The position numbers and the translations under genes were made by a program. A DNA stretch of 5,902 nt, from NCBI GenBank assembly GCA_007123465.1, contig SKLB01000331.1, forward strand, positions 1-5,902, written 5' to 3'. Below the pieces are notes generated by a model. It saw only the letters and a program-made list of their open reading frames with translations, was not told the DNA's origin and searched no databases. Within the stretch, counting starts at the first letter, position 1, and every line of letters begins with the position of its first letter. The stretch comes from Spirochaetales bacterium (lineage in GTDB: Bacteria > Spirochaetota > Spirochaetia > DSM-27196 > PWMO01). This document shows, in pieces, positions 1 to 5,902 of the stretch.

Positions 1-8
1 AAGCCTTC

Positions 9-1130
9 GTGCCGGCGTTCTGTCCCAACCCGCGGTGCCACGAACACACCCGTGACCGCAAGCCCCACCAGGATAGCCCGCGCTGGTTTCTCAGAAACGG
101 AGCCTACTACACCGCCGCCTTCGGTCAAGTGCCACGGTTCCGCTGCACCTGCTGCGGCCGTGGCTTCAGTCGGCAGACGTTTCGCCTCGACTATTACGCC
201 AAGCGCGTTATCGACTACCGCCAGGTACTGCACCAGATCGTCAGCTGCACGGCAACCCGCGACCTGTGCCGCCGGCATCTGTGCTCCACCGGTACGGTTG
301 CCAATCGCGTCGAGCGTCTCGCTCGCCAGGCCGCCGCGGTGCACACAGCCGCGCTGGTGGGTAGCAAAAACAGCGAGGCGTTGGTAATCGACGGTTTCCA
401 GAACTTCGCTGTCAGCAAGTACTTCCCCAACAACATCAACCTTCTGGCAGGCGCCGACAGTGGGTTCCTCTACGCGTGCAACTACCGAACAATCCGTCGC
501 AGCGGCCGCATGAGTGAGCGCCAAAAGCTGAGAAGGCAACAGCTTGAGCGCCTCTATCGAGCCGACAAAAACGCTATTCGCGACGGCTTCCGCGCTTTGC
601 TGGACGCCGCGCTGCGTCTGCCCGGACAGCGCGCCCCGATTCACATCTACAGCGACTGCAAAACCGAATACGCACAGGCAATCGATACCGAGCCTCACTA
701 CAACCGACTCAAGTCTGTACACGCCCTTGAGCACGAGACCATTCTCAGCACACTTCCGCGTACCGCCGGCAACCGGCTGTTTGCGGTCAATTACCTGGAC
801 CGACAGTTGCGCAAGGATCTCAAAGAGTGCGTGCGCCACACCGTGTGTTTCGGGCGCAACGTCTGCAACGTGATGCAGCGCCTGCTGATCTACCGCATGT
901 ACCACAATCACTACAAAGCTTTCCGCCATCGCGATAGCGTGCCCACCCACGCAGCGGTGGCCGGTGTCGATGAGCCTTGGATCGATCGTTCTCTTGAGGG
1001 GGCCTTCCAGTGGCGAGCGTTTCTCAGCCGCTCGGCTCTCAGCGACGCTGATCAACAGGTATGGCTGCGCCGACTGGTAACTCCCTTGAAGCGCAAACCC
1101 GAATATCTGCCGAACTTCGCCCTGGCCTGA
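9..1130 (+). CDS. Zinc-ribbon transposase-like protein, distantly IS1-like; 5' end possibly beyond the window
   Basis: Probable DNA transposase of an insertion sequence. Seen: Cys5/Cys10 and Cys46/Cys49 form a C-x4-C ... C-x2-C zinc ribbon, followed by a helix-turn-helix-like stretch at residues about 71-108. An RNase H-like core follows, with candidate catalytic Asp128 (LVIDGF) and Asp216 (IYSDCK). A C-terminal block, L267-R...TVCFGRN (278-284), resembles the LR...TICFSRS block of IS1 InsB from memory. A basic insert (about 160-185) lies between the two Asp residues. At 373 residues it is longer than IS1 transposase (about 230) and combines the InsA-like and InsB-like parts in one chain. The third acidic residue is unclear: Asn261 sits where IS1 would have Glu. 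The start used is GTG at position 9, but the frame stays open to base 1 and no Shine-Dalgarno fits in the first 8 bases, so the true start may be upstream. The frame is intact to TGA. No IS ends could be defined. The broad transposase call is fairly secure; the family is not. Confidence 0.7.
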   Translation: MPAFCPNPRCHEHTRDRKPHQDSPRWFLRNGAYYTAAFGQVPRFRCTCCGRGFSRQTFRLDYYAKRVIDYRQVLHQIVSCTATRDLCRRHLCSTGTVANRVERLARQAAAVHTAALVGSKNSEALVIDGFQNFAVSKYFPNNINLLAGADSGFLYACNYRTIRRSGRMSERQKLRRQQLERLYRADKNAIRDGFRALLDAALRLPGQRAPIHIYSDCKTEYAQAIDTEPHYNRLKSVHALEHETILSTLPRTAGNRLFAVNYLDRQLRKDLKECVRHTVCFGRNVCNVMQRLLIYRMYHNHYKAFRHRDSVPTHAAVAGVDEPWIDRSLEGAFQWRAFLSRSALSDADQQVWLRRLVTPLKRKPEYLPNFALA

Positions 1131-1143
1131 GCGCTCCTGCGGC

Positions 1144-1167
1144 GCTGTCACCAGGCTTCGTGGCAGT
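1144..1167 (+). terminator. Weak hairpin in the convergent gap, possible terminator of the transposase-like gene
   Basis: This imperfect stem of about 8 bp (GCTGTCAC pairing with GTGGCAGT through two G-U pairs) closes an 8-base loop. It begins 13 bases after the transposase stop and lies in the 55-bp gap between the two converging genes. It pairs better in plus-strand RNA, because a G-U pair there becomes A-C in minus-strand RNA. No U-run follows on either strand, so it is not a canonical intrinsic terminator. It could also be a chance stem or part of an IS end. Confidence 0.2.
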
Positions 1168-1185
1168 TAGGAAGGTTCGCTGCGG

Positions 1186-4100
1186 TTACTTCCGATTACT
1201 GGAGAGTTCCAGTATCAGTTCTACTTCACCCCGACTGACCTTGGTTGCTCGCGAAATCTCCTCAACCTTCCAGCCCTGCCGCGCAAGCTTGACCACGGTA
1301 TCACGCGCACTGAGGGTGGGGGCCCCTTTAGAGCCCTTGGCGTCCTTGGTGCTATCCTTCATCAGAGTACCGAGTAATTTCACCTGCTCCTGGGCTTCTC
1401 GCCCGACCTCTTCAAGCCGGGTCTCGGTGCGAGCCAGCCATTCCCGAGCGGTCGACAGCTGCTCCATACGCTGCTCGACCTCGGAGAGCGTCTTCTCCAG
1501 GCCGCGCAATTGCTTGACCGCGACATCGGCTTCTTTCTTGTTGTCCGACAGCTCGTTGATCAACGAGCCTATGTCTTCCAGCTTGTGCGGAACCAGGCTT
1601 ACACGCTCATCGATATCGCCGAGGCGCCGCTCCATTTCGTGCAGCTGTTTGAAGTTCTTGTCGATGCCGTCGGTGGTGACCGCAACGATCTCTTTCTTCT
1701 TCTCCAGCCGATCGAAACTCTCTTCTACATCGCGCTGCATATCTTCCAGCGAGCGCAGCTTGGCCTGAATGGACTGTAACTCATCGTCACTGGCGGTTAC
1801 CTGTTCAAGCCGCGTCTCAACCGATTGCGACATGCCGATCAGACGGCGGAAATCATCTTCGAGCGCATCGATACGGCGCTTCTCGGCCACAAAGCGTCCC
1901 ATCTTTTCGGTCGCTTCTCCGGCGGCCTTGCGCAGTTTGTTGATCTGTCCGTCCAGATCGCGGATTTCGGAGCGAGTCTGCTCGACGCGCTCGACCTGGC
2001 CCTTCAGATCGGCGATGCTCTCTTCCAGCGAAAGTTTAAGCGAATCGGCGCGTTCGAAAACGCGGGTCTGCTCGACAAACTGTTTCTGCCGCTTGTCAAT
2101 CTCGTCGAGATTAGCCGAAATGACCTGTGTCTCGTCCTGCAGTCGGCCAAGCAATTTCTGCTGCATACCAGAAAACTGTTCGCGAGTCTGCTGCACCAGG
2201 CCTTTCAATTCGCGCGTGATGTCGTCGGACTGTTCCTGAATCTCGGCAGCACGCGCGCCCAGCCGTCGCTCGCCTTCATCGTACTGTGATCGGAAGTGTG
2301 TCAGCGCATCCTCGATCCTGGAGTCAAGCTCAGAGCGCACCTCTGTCAGGCGCTGCTCCAGCTCGGAGACCTGCGAGCCGATGCGCTCACGCCGCTCACG
2401 GGTTTCATCGGCAAAGGTTGATATATCGGCGGAAACCTGTGACCGGAAATCGGCCCATTCACTACCGAGGTCATCTTCTACACCTTTGATCTGCTGGCTG
2501 ACGCGCGTCTGCCACAGGGTGAGATCTGACTTGGTATCTTCAATCCGCGCACTCACCTCATGCACATGCTCACCCGCCTGAGTATCAACCTCGTGGATAC
2601 GGCCCTGTACGGCTTTCTCGAACCGCTGAATCTCGCTGTCCAGTTCTTGCGCCTGTTTCTCGAGCTCCTGTTGGAAACCCAGACGCGCCTTTTCACTGAC
2701 CTGGCTCAGTTCTGTACGGACAGCGTCCTGAAAGCTGCTGACATCGTTTTCCCAGCTGCTGAAGCGCTGCTTGAGATCCTCTTCCAGCGTGTCGAGCTTA
2801 CGCACGGTCGTTTCAAAGCGTGTCTGGAACAGTTGATGGTATTCGCCCAGCTTACCGCGCAGCTCGTCGCGGTAAGACAGCTCGACGGTTTCGCGCTCGT
2901 TTCCGTAGCGCTGCTCCAGGTCGGCCAGCCGCGTGCGCATATCGGCCTGGAACTCGTCCAAGCGGCGTTCCATGGTGACGCTGCGGTCGCGCAGATCATC
3001 AAAGAACTCGTCCTCGAAACCTTGTAGTTTCTCCGAGACGTTCTCGTAGGCACGCTGTTTCAGCTCGGTGATGCCGTGCTCGAGCTCACCCATCTGCGCG
3101 CGTACTGCCTCCATCGCAGCGTCAGCTTCCTGGCGATCCTGCTCGCGCCGCGCTGCCAGCTGTGAGCCAAACTGCTCGTACTCCTGGTTCAACCGTTTCT
3201 CAACGCCCGCCATAGCCTCGCGCAGACCGCCTTCCAGGCTGTCCATATCCTGGCTCACGCTCTCGATCTTCTGGACCCGATAGCTGATCGCCTGCTCGAA
3301 CTCGCCAATGCGGGCCTCGATTGAAGACAGGACCTGTTGTTCGAGCTCGCGTGACGAGGTCGACAGCGAGTTACGCAGTGTTTCGAGTTCGGTATCGATC
3401 CTTGTACGCAGCTTCTCGACCTCGGCCTGCTGCGAATTCATAGTCGATACGCTGCTGTTCAGCAGCAGCTTGACCTCTTTGATGCGCGCCTCGGCATCCT
3501 TGTGCTGTTCGATGATAGTGTGCGACAGCTCCTCGCTGACAGACTGCACACGATTCTTGATGTGCTCCTTCAGCTTCTCAAGCGCCGCGGTCTCCATCTT
3601 TTCTCCGCGTGCGGCAACTTTCTCCAACCGGCTCTCGTAGTCTTGCTCAACCTTGGCAAACTTGCCCGCATAGCGCTCGAGCGATTTGCGCGCCTCCTCG
3701 GCCTTGTCTTCCAGCTGTGCCAGCCGTTGCTGCACGGCACGCTCCAGATCAGCGTGCGCTGCGTCGGTTACGTTATCGCTCTGGGCGCGCGCGTTGGCCA
3801 CCGAGTCTTCAAACTCCTGGATTCTATAGTCAACCGATTCGAGGGTTTCATTGATAGAGGCGATTCGCTGGTCGGCGCGATCCAGCATGGTCTGCTGCAC
3901 CTGTTCCAGCTCTGCCTCGTTGTGACGGGCAAACTCGGTCACCAGTTCGGGGATGTGGGATTGGATCTCGTCCATGCGCGCCTGCGAATGCTTGAGCCGC
4001 TTGCCGACGGTATCGATATATTCGGACTCGTCACGGATGCGCGTGATGTTCTCCTGCGCGCGATCTGTCATCTGCAGCAGTTCATCCAGTGCGGTATCGT

Positions 4101-4401
4101 AGTCGCCAATGCGATTACCGATATTCTCGATCTGCTCGGCGCGTTTGGACAGGCCATCCTCGAGCGTCTGGATACGCTTCAGCACCTCTCGCGCGGCCTG
4201 CTGATGCACCTCCAGTTCGATGCCCATGTCCTTAATAGCAGTAGCCTTCTGCTCAACCAGCGTGTCGAGTTCCGCTTGCACCCGCTCGGCGTAGCGTTTG
4301 ACTTTCTCCAGTGAGCGGTTGTTGCGGTCGAGTTGGCGGTAGATGGCAAGGATAACTACAACGATAAACAGTACGAGTACGTTTCCAGCCGAGAATACCA
4401 T
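1186..4401 (-). CDS. Giant membrane-anchored coiled-coil protein, SpiroCoCo-like, with C-terminal HTH-like tail
   Basis: Probable structural or scaffolding protein; its biochemical role is unknown. Seen: residues 5-21 form one hydrophobic segment (GNVLVLFIVVVILAIY), followed at once by basic residues (R22, R26, R29, K33, K35, R36). By the positive-inside rule this puts the rest of the protein in the cytoplasm. Residues about 25-1012 are Glu/Gln/Arg/Leu-rich helix with no Cys and only Pro151 and Pro938 as breaks. Residues 481-620 show 11-residue hydrophobic spacing. A Lys/Gly/Ser linker with Pro1028 leads to a compact helical motif at 1033-1066 ending in GEVELIL. There is no Walker A motif, SMC hinge or methyl-accepting signature. 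The overall plan matches my memory of the long spirochaete proteins labelled SpiroCoCo. The ATG start is fixed by a GGAGG seven bases upstream and by the anchor beginning immediately. A private promoter lies upstream. The gene is complete, ending at TAA. The family name is less certain than the architecture. Confidence 0.85.
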   Translation of the reverse strand: MVFSAGNVLVLFIVVVILAIYRQLDRNNRSLEKVKRYAERVQAELDTLVEQKATAIKDMGIELEVHQQAAREVLKRIQTLEDGLSKRAEQIENIGNRIGDYDTALDELLQMTDRAQENITRIRDESEYIDTVGKRLKHSQARMDEIQSHIPELVTEFARHNEAELEQVQQTMLDRADQRIASINETLESVDYRIQEFEDSVANARAQSDNVTDAAHADLERAVQQRLAQLEDKAEEARKSLERYAGKFAKVEQDYESRLEKVAARGEKMETAALEKLKEHIKNRVQSVSEELSHTIIEQHKDAEARIKEVKLLLNSSVSTMNSQQAEVEKLRTRIDTELETLRNSLSTSSRELEQQVLSSIEARIGEFEQAISYRVQKIESVSQDMDSLEGGLREAMAGVEKRLNQEYEQFGSQLAARREQDRQEADAAMEAVRAQMGELEHGITELKQRAYENVSEKLQGFEDEFFDDLRDRSVTMERRLDEFQADMRTRLADLEQRYGNERETVELSYRDELRGKLGEYHQLFQTRFETTVRKLDTLEEDLKQRFSSWENDVSSFQDAVRTELSQVSEKARLGFQQELEKQAQELDSEIQRFEKAVQGRIHEVDTQAGEHVHEVSARIEDTKSDLTLWQTRVSQQIKGVEDDLGSEWADFRSQVSADISTFADETRERRERIGSQVSELEQRLTEVRSELDSRIEDALTHFRSQYDEGERRLGARAAEIQEQSDDITRELKGLVQQTREQFSGMQQKLLGRLQDETQVISANLDEIDKRQKQFVEQTRVFERADSLKLSLEESIADLKGQVERVEQTRSEIRDLDGQINKLRKAAGEATEKMGRFVAEKRRIDALEDDFRRLIGMSQSVETRLEQVTASDDELQSIQAKLRSLEDMQRDVEESFDRLEKKKEIVAVTTDGIDKNFKQLHEMERRLGDIDERVSLVPHKLEDIGSLINELSDNKKEADVAVKQLRGLEKTLSEVEQRMEQLSTAREWLARTETRLEEVGREAQEQVKLLGTLMKDSTKDAKGSKGAPTLSARDTVVKLARQGWKVEEISRATKVSRGEVELILELSSNRK
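1204..1305 (-). other. HTH-like C-terminal domain of the coiled-coil protein
   Basis: Residues 1033-1066 read as two or three short helices: DTVVKLARQGW, then VEEISRATKVS, then GEVELILEL. The G-W-x-V-E-E-I-S-R-A-x-x-V-S-R-G-E-V spacing is that of a small sigma-type or Trp-repressor-like helix-turn-helix. A similar tail occurs, to my knowledge, in DUF6115 and SwrB-type proteins of Firmicutes, which also have an N-terminal anchor and a coiled coil. DNA binding is not shown; it could equally be a protein-docking module. Confidence 0.6.
4339..4389 (-). other. N-terminal transmembrane anchor of the coiled-coil protein
   Basis: Residues 5-21 are almost entirely Val/Leu/Ile/Phe/Ala with no charge. 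A basic cluster follows from residue 22. Only four residues precede the hydrophobic stretch, there is no signal peptidase site, and there is no lipobox cysteine (the protein has no Cys). It is best read as an uncleaved anchor with the C-terminus inside the cell. Confidence 0.75.
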
Positions 4402-4408
4402 ATGTTCC

Positions 4409-4413
4409 CCTCC
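4409..4413 (-). promoter_or_regulatory. Strong Shine-Dalgarno of the coiled-coil gene
   Basis: The minus strand reads GGAGG followed by GGAACAT and then the ATG, a 7-base spacing. This is a near-ideal ribosome binding site and it fixes the start of the coiled-coil protein at 4401. A CCCGGG palindrome (4413-4418) overlaps its upstream edge. Confidence 0.8.
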
Positions 4414-4433
4414 CCGGGTTCTATGTACCCTCC

Positions 4434-4439
4434 ATTATA
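4434..4439 (-). promoter_or_regulatory. Perfect -10 box (TATAAT) for the coiled-coil gene
   Basis: The minus strand carries an exact TATAAT 32 bases upstream of the coiled-coil ATG, which predicts transcription starting near 4427 and a leader of about 25 bases. No convincing -35 is present: the hexamer at 17-base spacing is ATGCAT, a 2-of-6 match to TTGACA. There is no TGn extended -10. An activator or another sigma contact may be needed, or the match may be fortuitous in this AT-rich spacer. Confidence 0.5.
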
Positions 4440-4458
4440 TACGCAAAACAGCGTACAT
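4437..4458. repeat. Inverted repeat overlapping the -10 box
   Basis: ATATACGC and GCGTACAT are inverted arms around the 6-base centre AAAACA. The inner five base pairs are perfect and one outer position is a G-T mismatch. The arm overlaps the last bases of the TATAAT, and the repeat starts 6 bases beyond the HAD stop codon. It could be an operator or an mRNA 3'-end stem for the HAD gene. No U-run follows, so an intrinsic terminator is unlikely. Confidence 0.35.
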
Positions 4459-4464
4459 GCATAT

Positions 4465-5127
4465 CTATTCGCCCAGTTTTGCCAATACCCAGCGGCGCAA
4501 CTGCGCAAAGTGCCGAAATGAGAAATCGGCGATAGAATCCGGCGGGGGGCGGCGCACCAGGTGGGCGGCCGGCATACCGACCGCTTTGGCGCCCGCTACA
4601 TCGTAGTGGTAGCTGTTACCAACGTAGAGCACCTCGGCGGGTTCCTGTGCCAGGCACTGCAACAGCGCGTAGAACGGCTCGGGATTGGGCTTCAGGTAGC
4701 CTGTCTCCTCGGTAGAGACCTCGCATTGCCAGATTCCCTCGATACCCAGAATCGCGAGCTTGCGCTGCACCGGGAAGTCCGAAGCAACCGCCAGCTTGAG
4801 ACCGGCATTACGGAACGCATCGACGGTCTCCCGGACCTCGGGATAGAGCGGGACCCGTTCGAGTACGCGCTCCCAGCGGCGATAAAATACCGTCTCGATG
4901 ATCTGAGCCGCGTTCGAGGGCGTTTCGCCGATCTCGCGCGCAAACAGCTCGGCCTGCAGTCTGTGGAAGTCCCCTATCGGGCGTACTCGACGCAATTCCT
5001 GGCGCACGCGGCGAAAGGCCGCCAACAGCCGAATGTGGCGCACGGCAAACGGCAGCGATTGCAGCTGCATACAAGTATTGGAGTAGAGTGTGCCGTCGAT
5101 ATCGAAGGCCACCGCTTTCAGACCCAT
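4465..5127 (-). CDS. HAD-superfamily hydrolase (probable phosphatase), subfamily I
   Basis: Likely a soluble Mg2+-dependent phosphatase acting on a small phosphorylated metabolite; the substrate cannot be told from sequence. All four HAD motifs are visible in order. Motif I is DIDGTLY, with nucleophile Asp9 and acid/base Asp11. Motif II is VASDFP, with Ser116. Motif III is Lys146 in GYLKPNPEPF. Motif IV is VGNSYHYDVAGA, keeping metal ligand Asp176 but with Asn171 in place of the more common first Asp. A helical cap lies between motifs I and II (about residues 16-95), the C1 position of subfamily I. The length of 220 residues is typical of the family. There is no signal peptide or membrane segment. 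The ATG lies just before motif I, as expected, with no alternative in-frame start between it and the upstream gene. It sits 20 bp behind the TonB-like gene, so it is probably in the same transcript and possibly translationally coupled. It ends in TAG. Confidence 0.9.
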   Translation of the reverse strand: MGLKAVAFDIDGTLYSNTCMQLQSLPFAVRHIRLLAAFRRVRQELRRVRPIGDFHRLQAELFAREIGETPSNAAQIIETVFYRRWERVLERVPLYPEVRETVDAFRNAGLKLAVASDFPVQRKLAILGIEGIWQCEVSTEETGYLKPNPEPFYALLQCLAQEPAEVLYVGNSYHYDVAGAKAVGMPAAHLVRRPPPDSIADFSFRHFAQLRRWVLAKLGE

Positions 5128-5138
5128 TGCCGTGCGCG

Positions 5139-5144
5139 ATCCTC
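5139..5144 (-). promoter_or_regulatory. Weak Shine-Dalgarno candidate for the HAD gene
   Basis: GAGGAT on the minus strand lies 11 bases before the HAD ATG, which is longer than ideal, and within 3 bases of the TonB-like stop codon. It is the only purine-rich stretch in the 20-bp gap, so the HAD gene may rely on re-initiation by ribosomes finishing the upstream gene. Confidence 0.35.
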
Positions 5145-5147
5145 GGT

Positions 5148-5902
5148 TTAGAGCACATCCTCGCGATAGACAATCAAGGTGAAGATCGCCGACTCTGAAG
5201 GTGCTCCCGGTTTTGCATCGAAAGTCCAGCCCCTGACGGTGCGGCGGACTTCTTCGTTGACGCGAGTGTACCTCGAACGGGTCTGAAGCACAATAGAACC
5301 GGGTATCACGCTGCCGCGGTTGTCGACGTCAAAGAGCACGATGAACTCGAGCCGCGCCGGGACCGGTCCGTCAAACAACGCTGCGGTGATGCGTGGCAGG
5401 CGCGGTATTCCACCGCGTCCGTCGGAGTCCGACCAACGGATCACGCCGTCACCGAGATCGGTTCCCGGTCCCTCGGCCGCAGCGGGACCGCTGCCCGGTG
5501 CGGCGGCGGGATCGCGCGCCGCAGCGCGTGCCGGGGCCGCCTCGACCGCGGCGATCACCTCCTGCAACCGCGAACGGAACGCGCTGTCGGCCTGTATGCG
5601 CTGCGCAACCTGGATCACCTCGGCACGATCCATCTGTTCGGTTGAAATACCGGCCTCCTGCATGGCCCGGCCGGCCCACGCCGGAAGCTCACCATCCGCC
5701 GCGGTAGCCTGCTCGTCAACCGCCGCTGCCGCGGACGGGGCTCTGGTTCGTTGAGCGGGGCTGCGCTGCGCGCCCATCAGCTCTTCTACTGTCCACTCCT
5801 GCTGCGGAATGTCGTGGCTCGGCGCTGACGGTGCGCTCGGCGCGGCGCGCGGCGCGGCTGGTGCCGGTTGCGTTGGCGCAGGCGGCGCCGGCTCGGCCGG
5901 CT
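5148..5902 (-). CDS. TonB-like protein, C-terminal part; 5' end beyond the right edge
   Basis: Probably a TonB-type energy transducer that carries proton-motive energy from an ExbB/ExbD-like motor in the inner membrane to outer-membrane receptors. Seen: about 250 codons ending in TAA. The first visible part is a Pro/Ala-rich linker (PAPPAPTQPAPAAP and similar), typical of the periplasm-spanning arm of TonB. A helical stretch with AMQEAGISTEQMDRAEV follows, then a second Ala/Pro/Gly linker. The final ~98 residues form a TonB C-terminal-like fold: IRWSD, then LEFIVLFDVDNRGSV, then a helix with VRRTVRGWTFDAKPG, then a last strand FTLIVYRED. The G-x-V and W-x-F positions match the family. The methionine at 5777 is internal: the frame is open from there to the edge and encodes the linker, so the membrane anchor and true start lie outside. 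It is the first visible gene of a probable operon with the HAD gene. A TolA-like or other envelope-spanning role is possible. Confidence 0.75.
   Translation of the reverse strand, partial: PAEPAPPAPTQPAPAAPRAAPSAPSAPSHDIPQQEWTVEELMGAQRSPAQRTRAPSAAAAVDEQATAADGELPAWAGRAMQEAGISTEQMDRAEVIQVAQRIQADSAFRSRLQEVIAAVEAAPARAAARDPAAAPGSGPAAAEGPGTDLGDGVIRWSDSDGRGGIPRLPRITAALFDGPVPARLEFIVLFDVDNRGSVIPGSIVLQTRSRYTRVNEEVRRTVRGWTFDAKPGAPSESAIFTLIVYREDVL

Noticed and set aside
1137..1185. CTGCGG at 1137-1142 and 1180-1185 as a target-site duplication of an insertion element.
   Set aside because: A duplication would have to flank the whole element, whose left end is outside the window; two short copies within one 55-bp gap do not qualify.
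1061..1768. A 235-codon Ser-rich plus-strand frame spanning the end of the transposase-like gene and the end of the coiled-coil gene.
   Set aside because: It overlaps two well-supported genes, has a low-complexity Ser/Arg composition typical of an antisense shadow, and shows no domain.
3502..4314. A 270-codon open frame on the plus strand opposite the coiled-coil gene.
   Set aside because: Codons rich in Glu, Gln, Leu and Arg (GAG, CAG, CTG, CGC) read as Leu, Gln and similar on the other strand and rarely make stops. The product has no recognisable domain, and the sense frame is clearly coding.
1186..4401. SMC, RecN or chemotaxis-receptor identity for the long coiled coil.
   Set aside because: There is no Walker A or B motif, no central hinge domain, no periplasmic sensor domain and no conserved receptor hairpin tip. 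Resemblance to those families would come from coiled-coil composition alone.
5139..5162. Direct repeat ATCCTC at 5139-5144 and 5157-5162 around the TonB-like stop codon.
   Set aside because: Six bases repeated once, one copy within coding sequence, is expected by chance.
5838..5858. GC-only repetitive stretch (GGCGCGGCGCGCGGCGCGGC-like) as a possible regulatory palindrome.
   Set aside because: It lies inside the coding frame of the Ala/Pro/Arg linker, where GC-rich codons generate such runs by themselves.

Overview
The window looks like chromosomal DNA of a GC-rich free-living spirochaete. The main evidence is a 1071-residue, N-terminally anchored, almost uninterrupted coiled-coil protein with a C-terminal helix-turn-helix-like tail. 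It resembles the long coiled-coil proteins that public annotation labels SpiroCoCo. This assignment rests on recognition and architecture, not on a search. The other genes (a TonB-type C-terminal domain protein, a HAD phosphatase and a zinc-ribbon transposase-like protein) fit that host but are not diagnostic.

Layout from left to right: (1) positions about 1-1130, plus strand, a transposase-like ORF with an N-terminal zinc ribbon, an HTH and an RNase H-like catalytic core. Its frame is open to the left edge, so its start may lie outside the window. (2) A 55-bp convergent gap (1131-1185) holding one weak hairpin. (3) 1186-4401, minus strand, the giant coiled-coil gene. (4) A 63-bp spacer (4402-4464) carrying a strong Shine-Dalgarno, a perfect TATAAT -10 box and an inverted repeat that overlaps it. 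(5) 4465-5127, minus strand, a HAD-superfamily hydrolase. (6) 5148 to the right edge, minus strand, the C-terminal part of a TonB-like protein whose Pro/Ala-rich linker runs off the window. No gene-free stretch exceeds 63 bp, and I saw no tRNA, rRNA or CRISPR.

The TonB-like and HAD genes are 20 bp apart on the same strand and are probably co-transcribed. The coiled-coil gene follows in the same direction but appears to have its own promoter in the spacer, so it can be expressed separately. The transposase-like gene converges on it and probably marks an insertion just downstream of its stop codon, leaving the coiled-coil frame intact. Nothing visible ties TonB, HAD and coiled-coil proteins into one pathway. 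The best candidates for novelty are the architecture of the coiled-coil protein (membrane anchor, 11-residue periodicity, C-terminal HTH-like tail) and the apparent loss of the canonical third catalytic acidic residue in the transposase-like protein.
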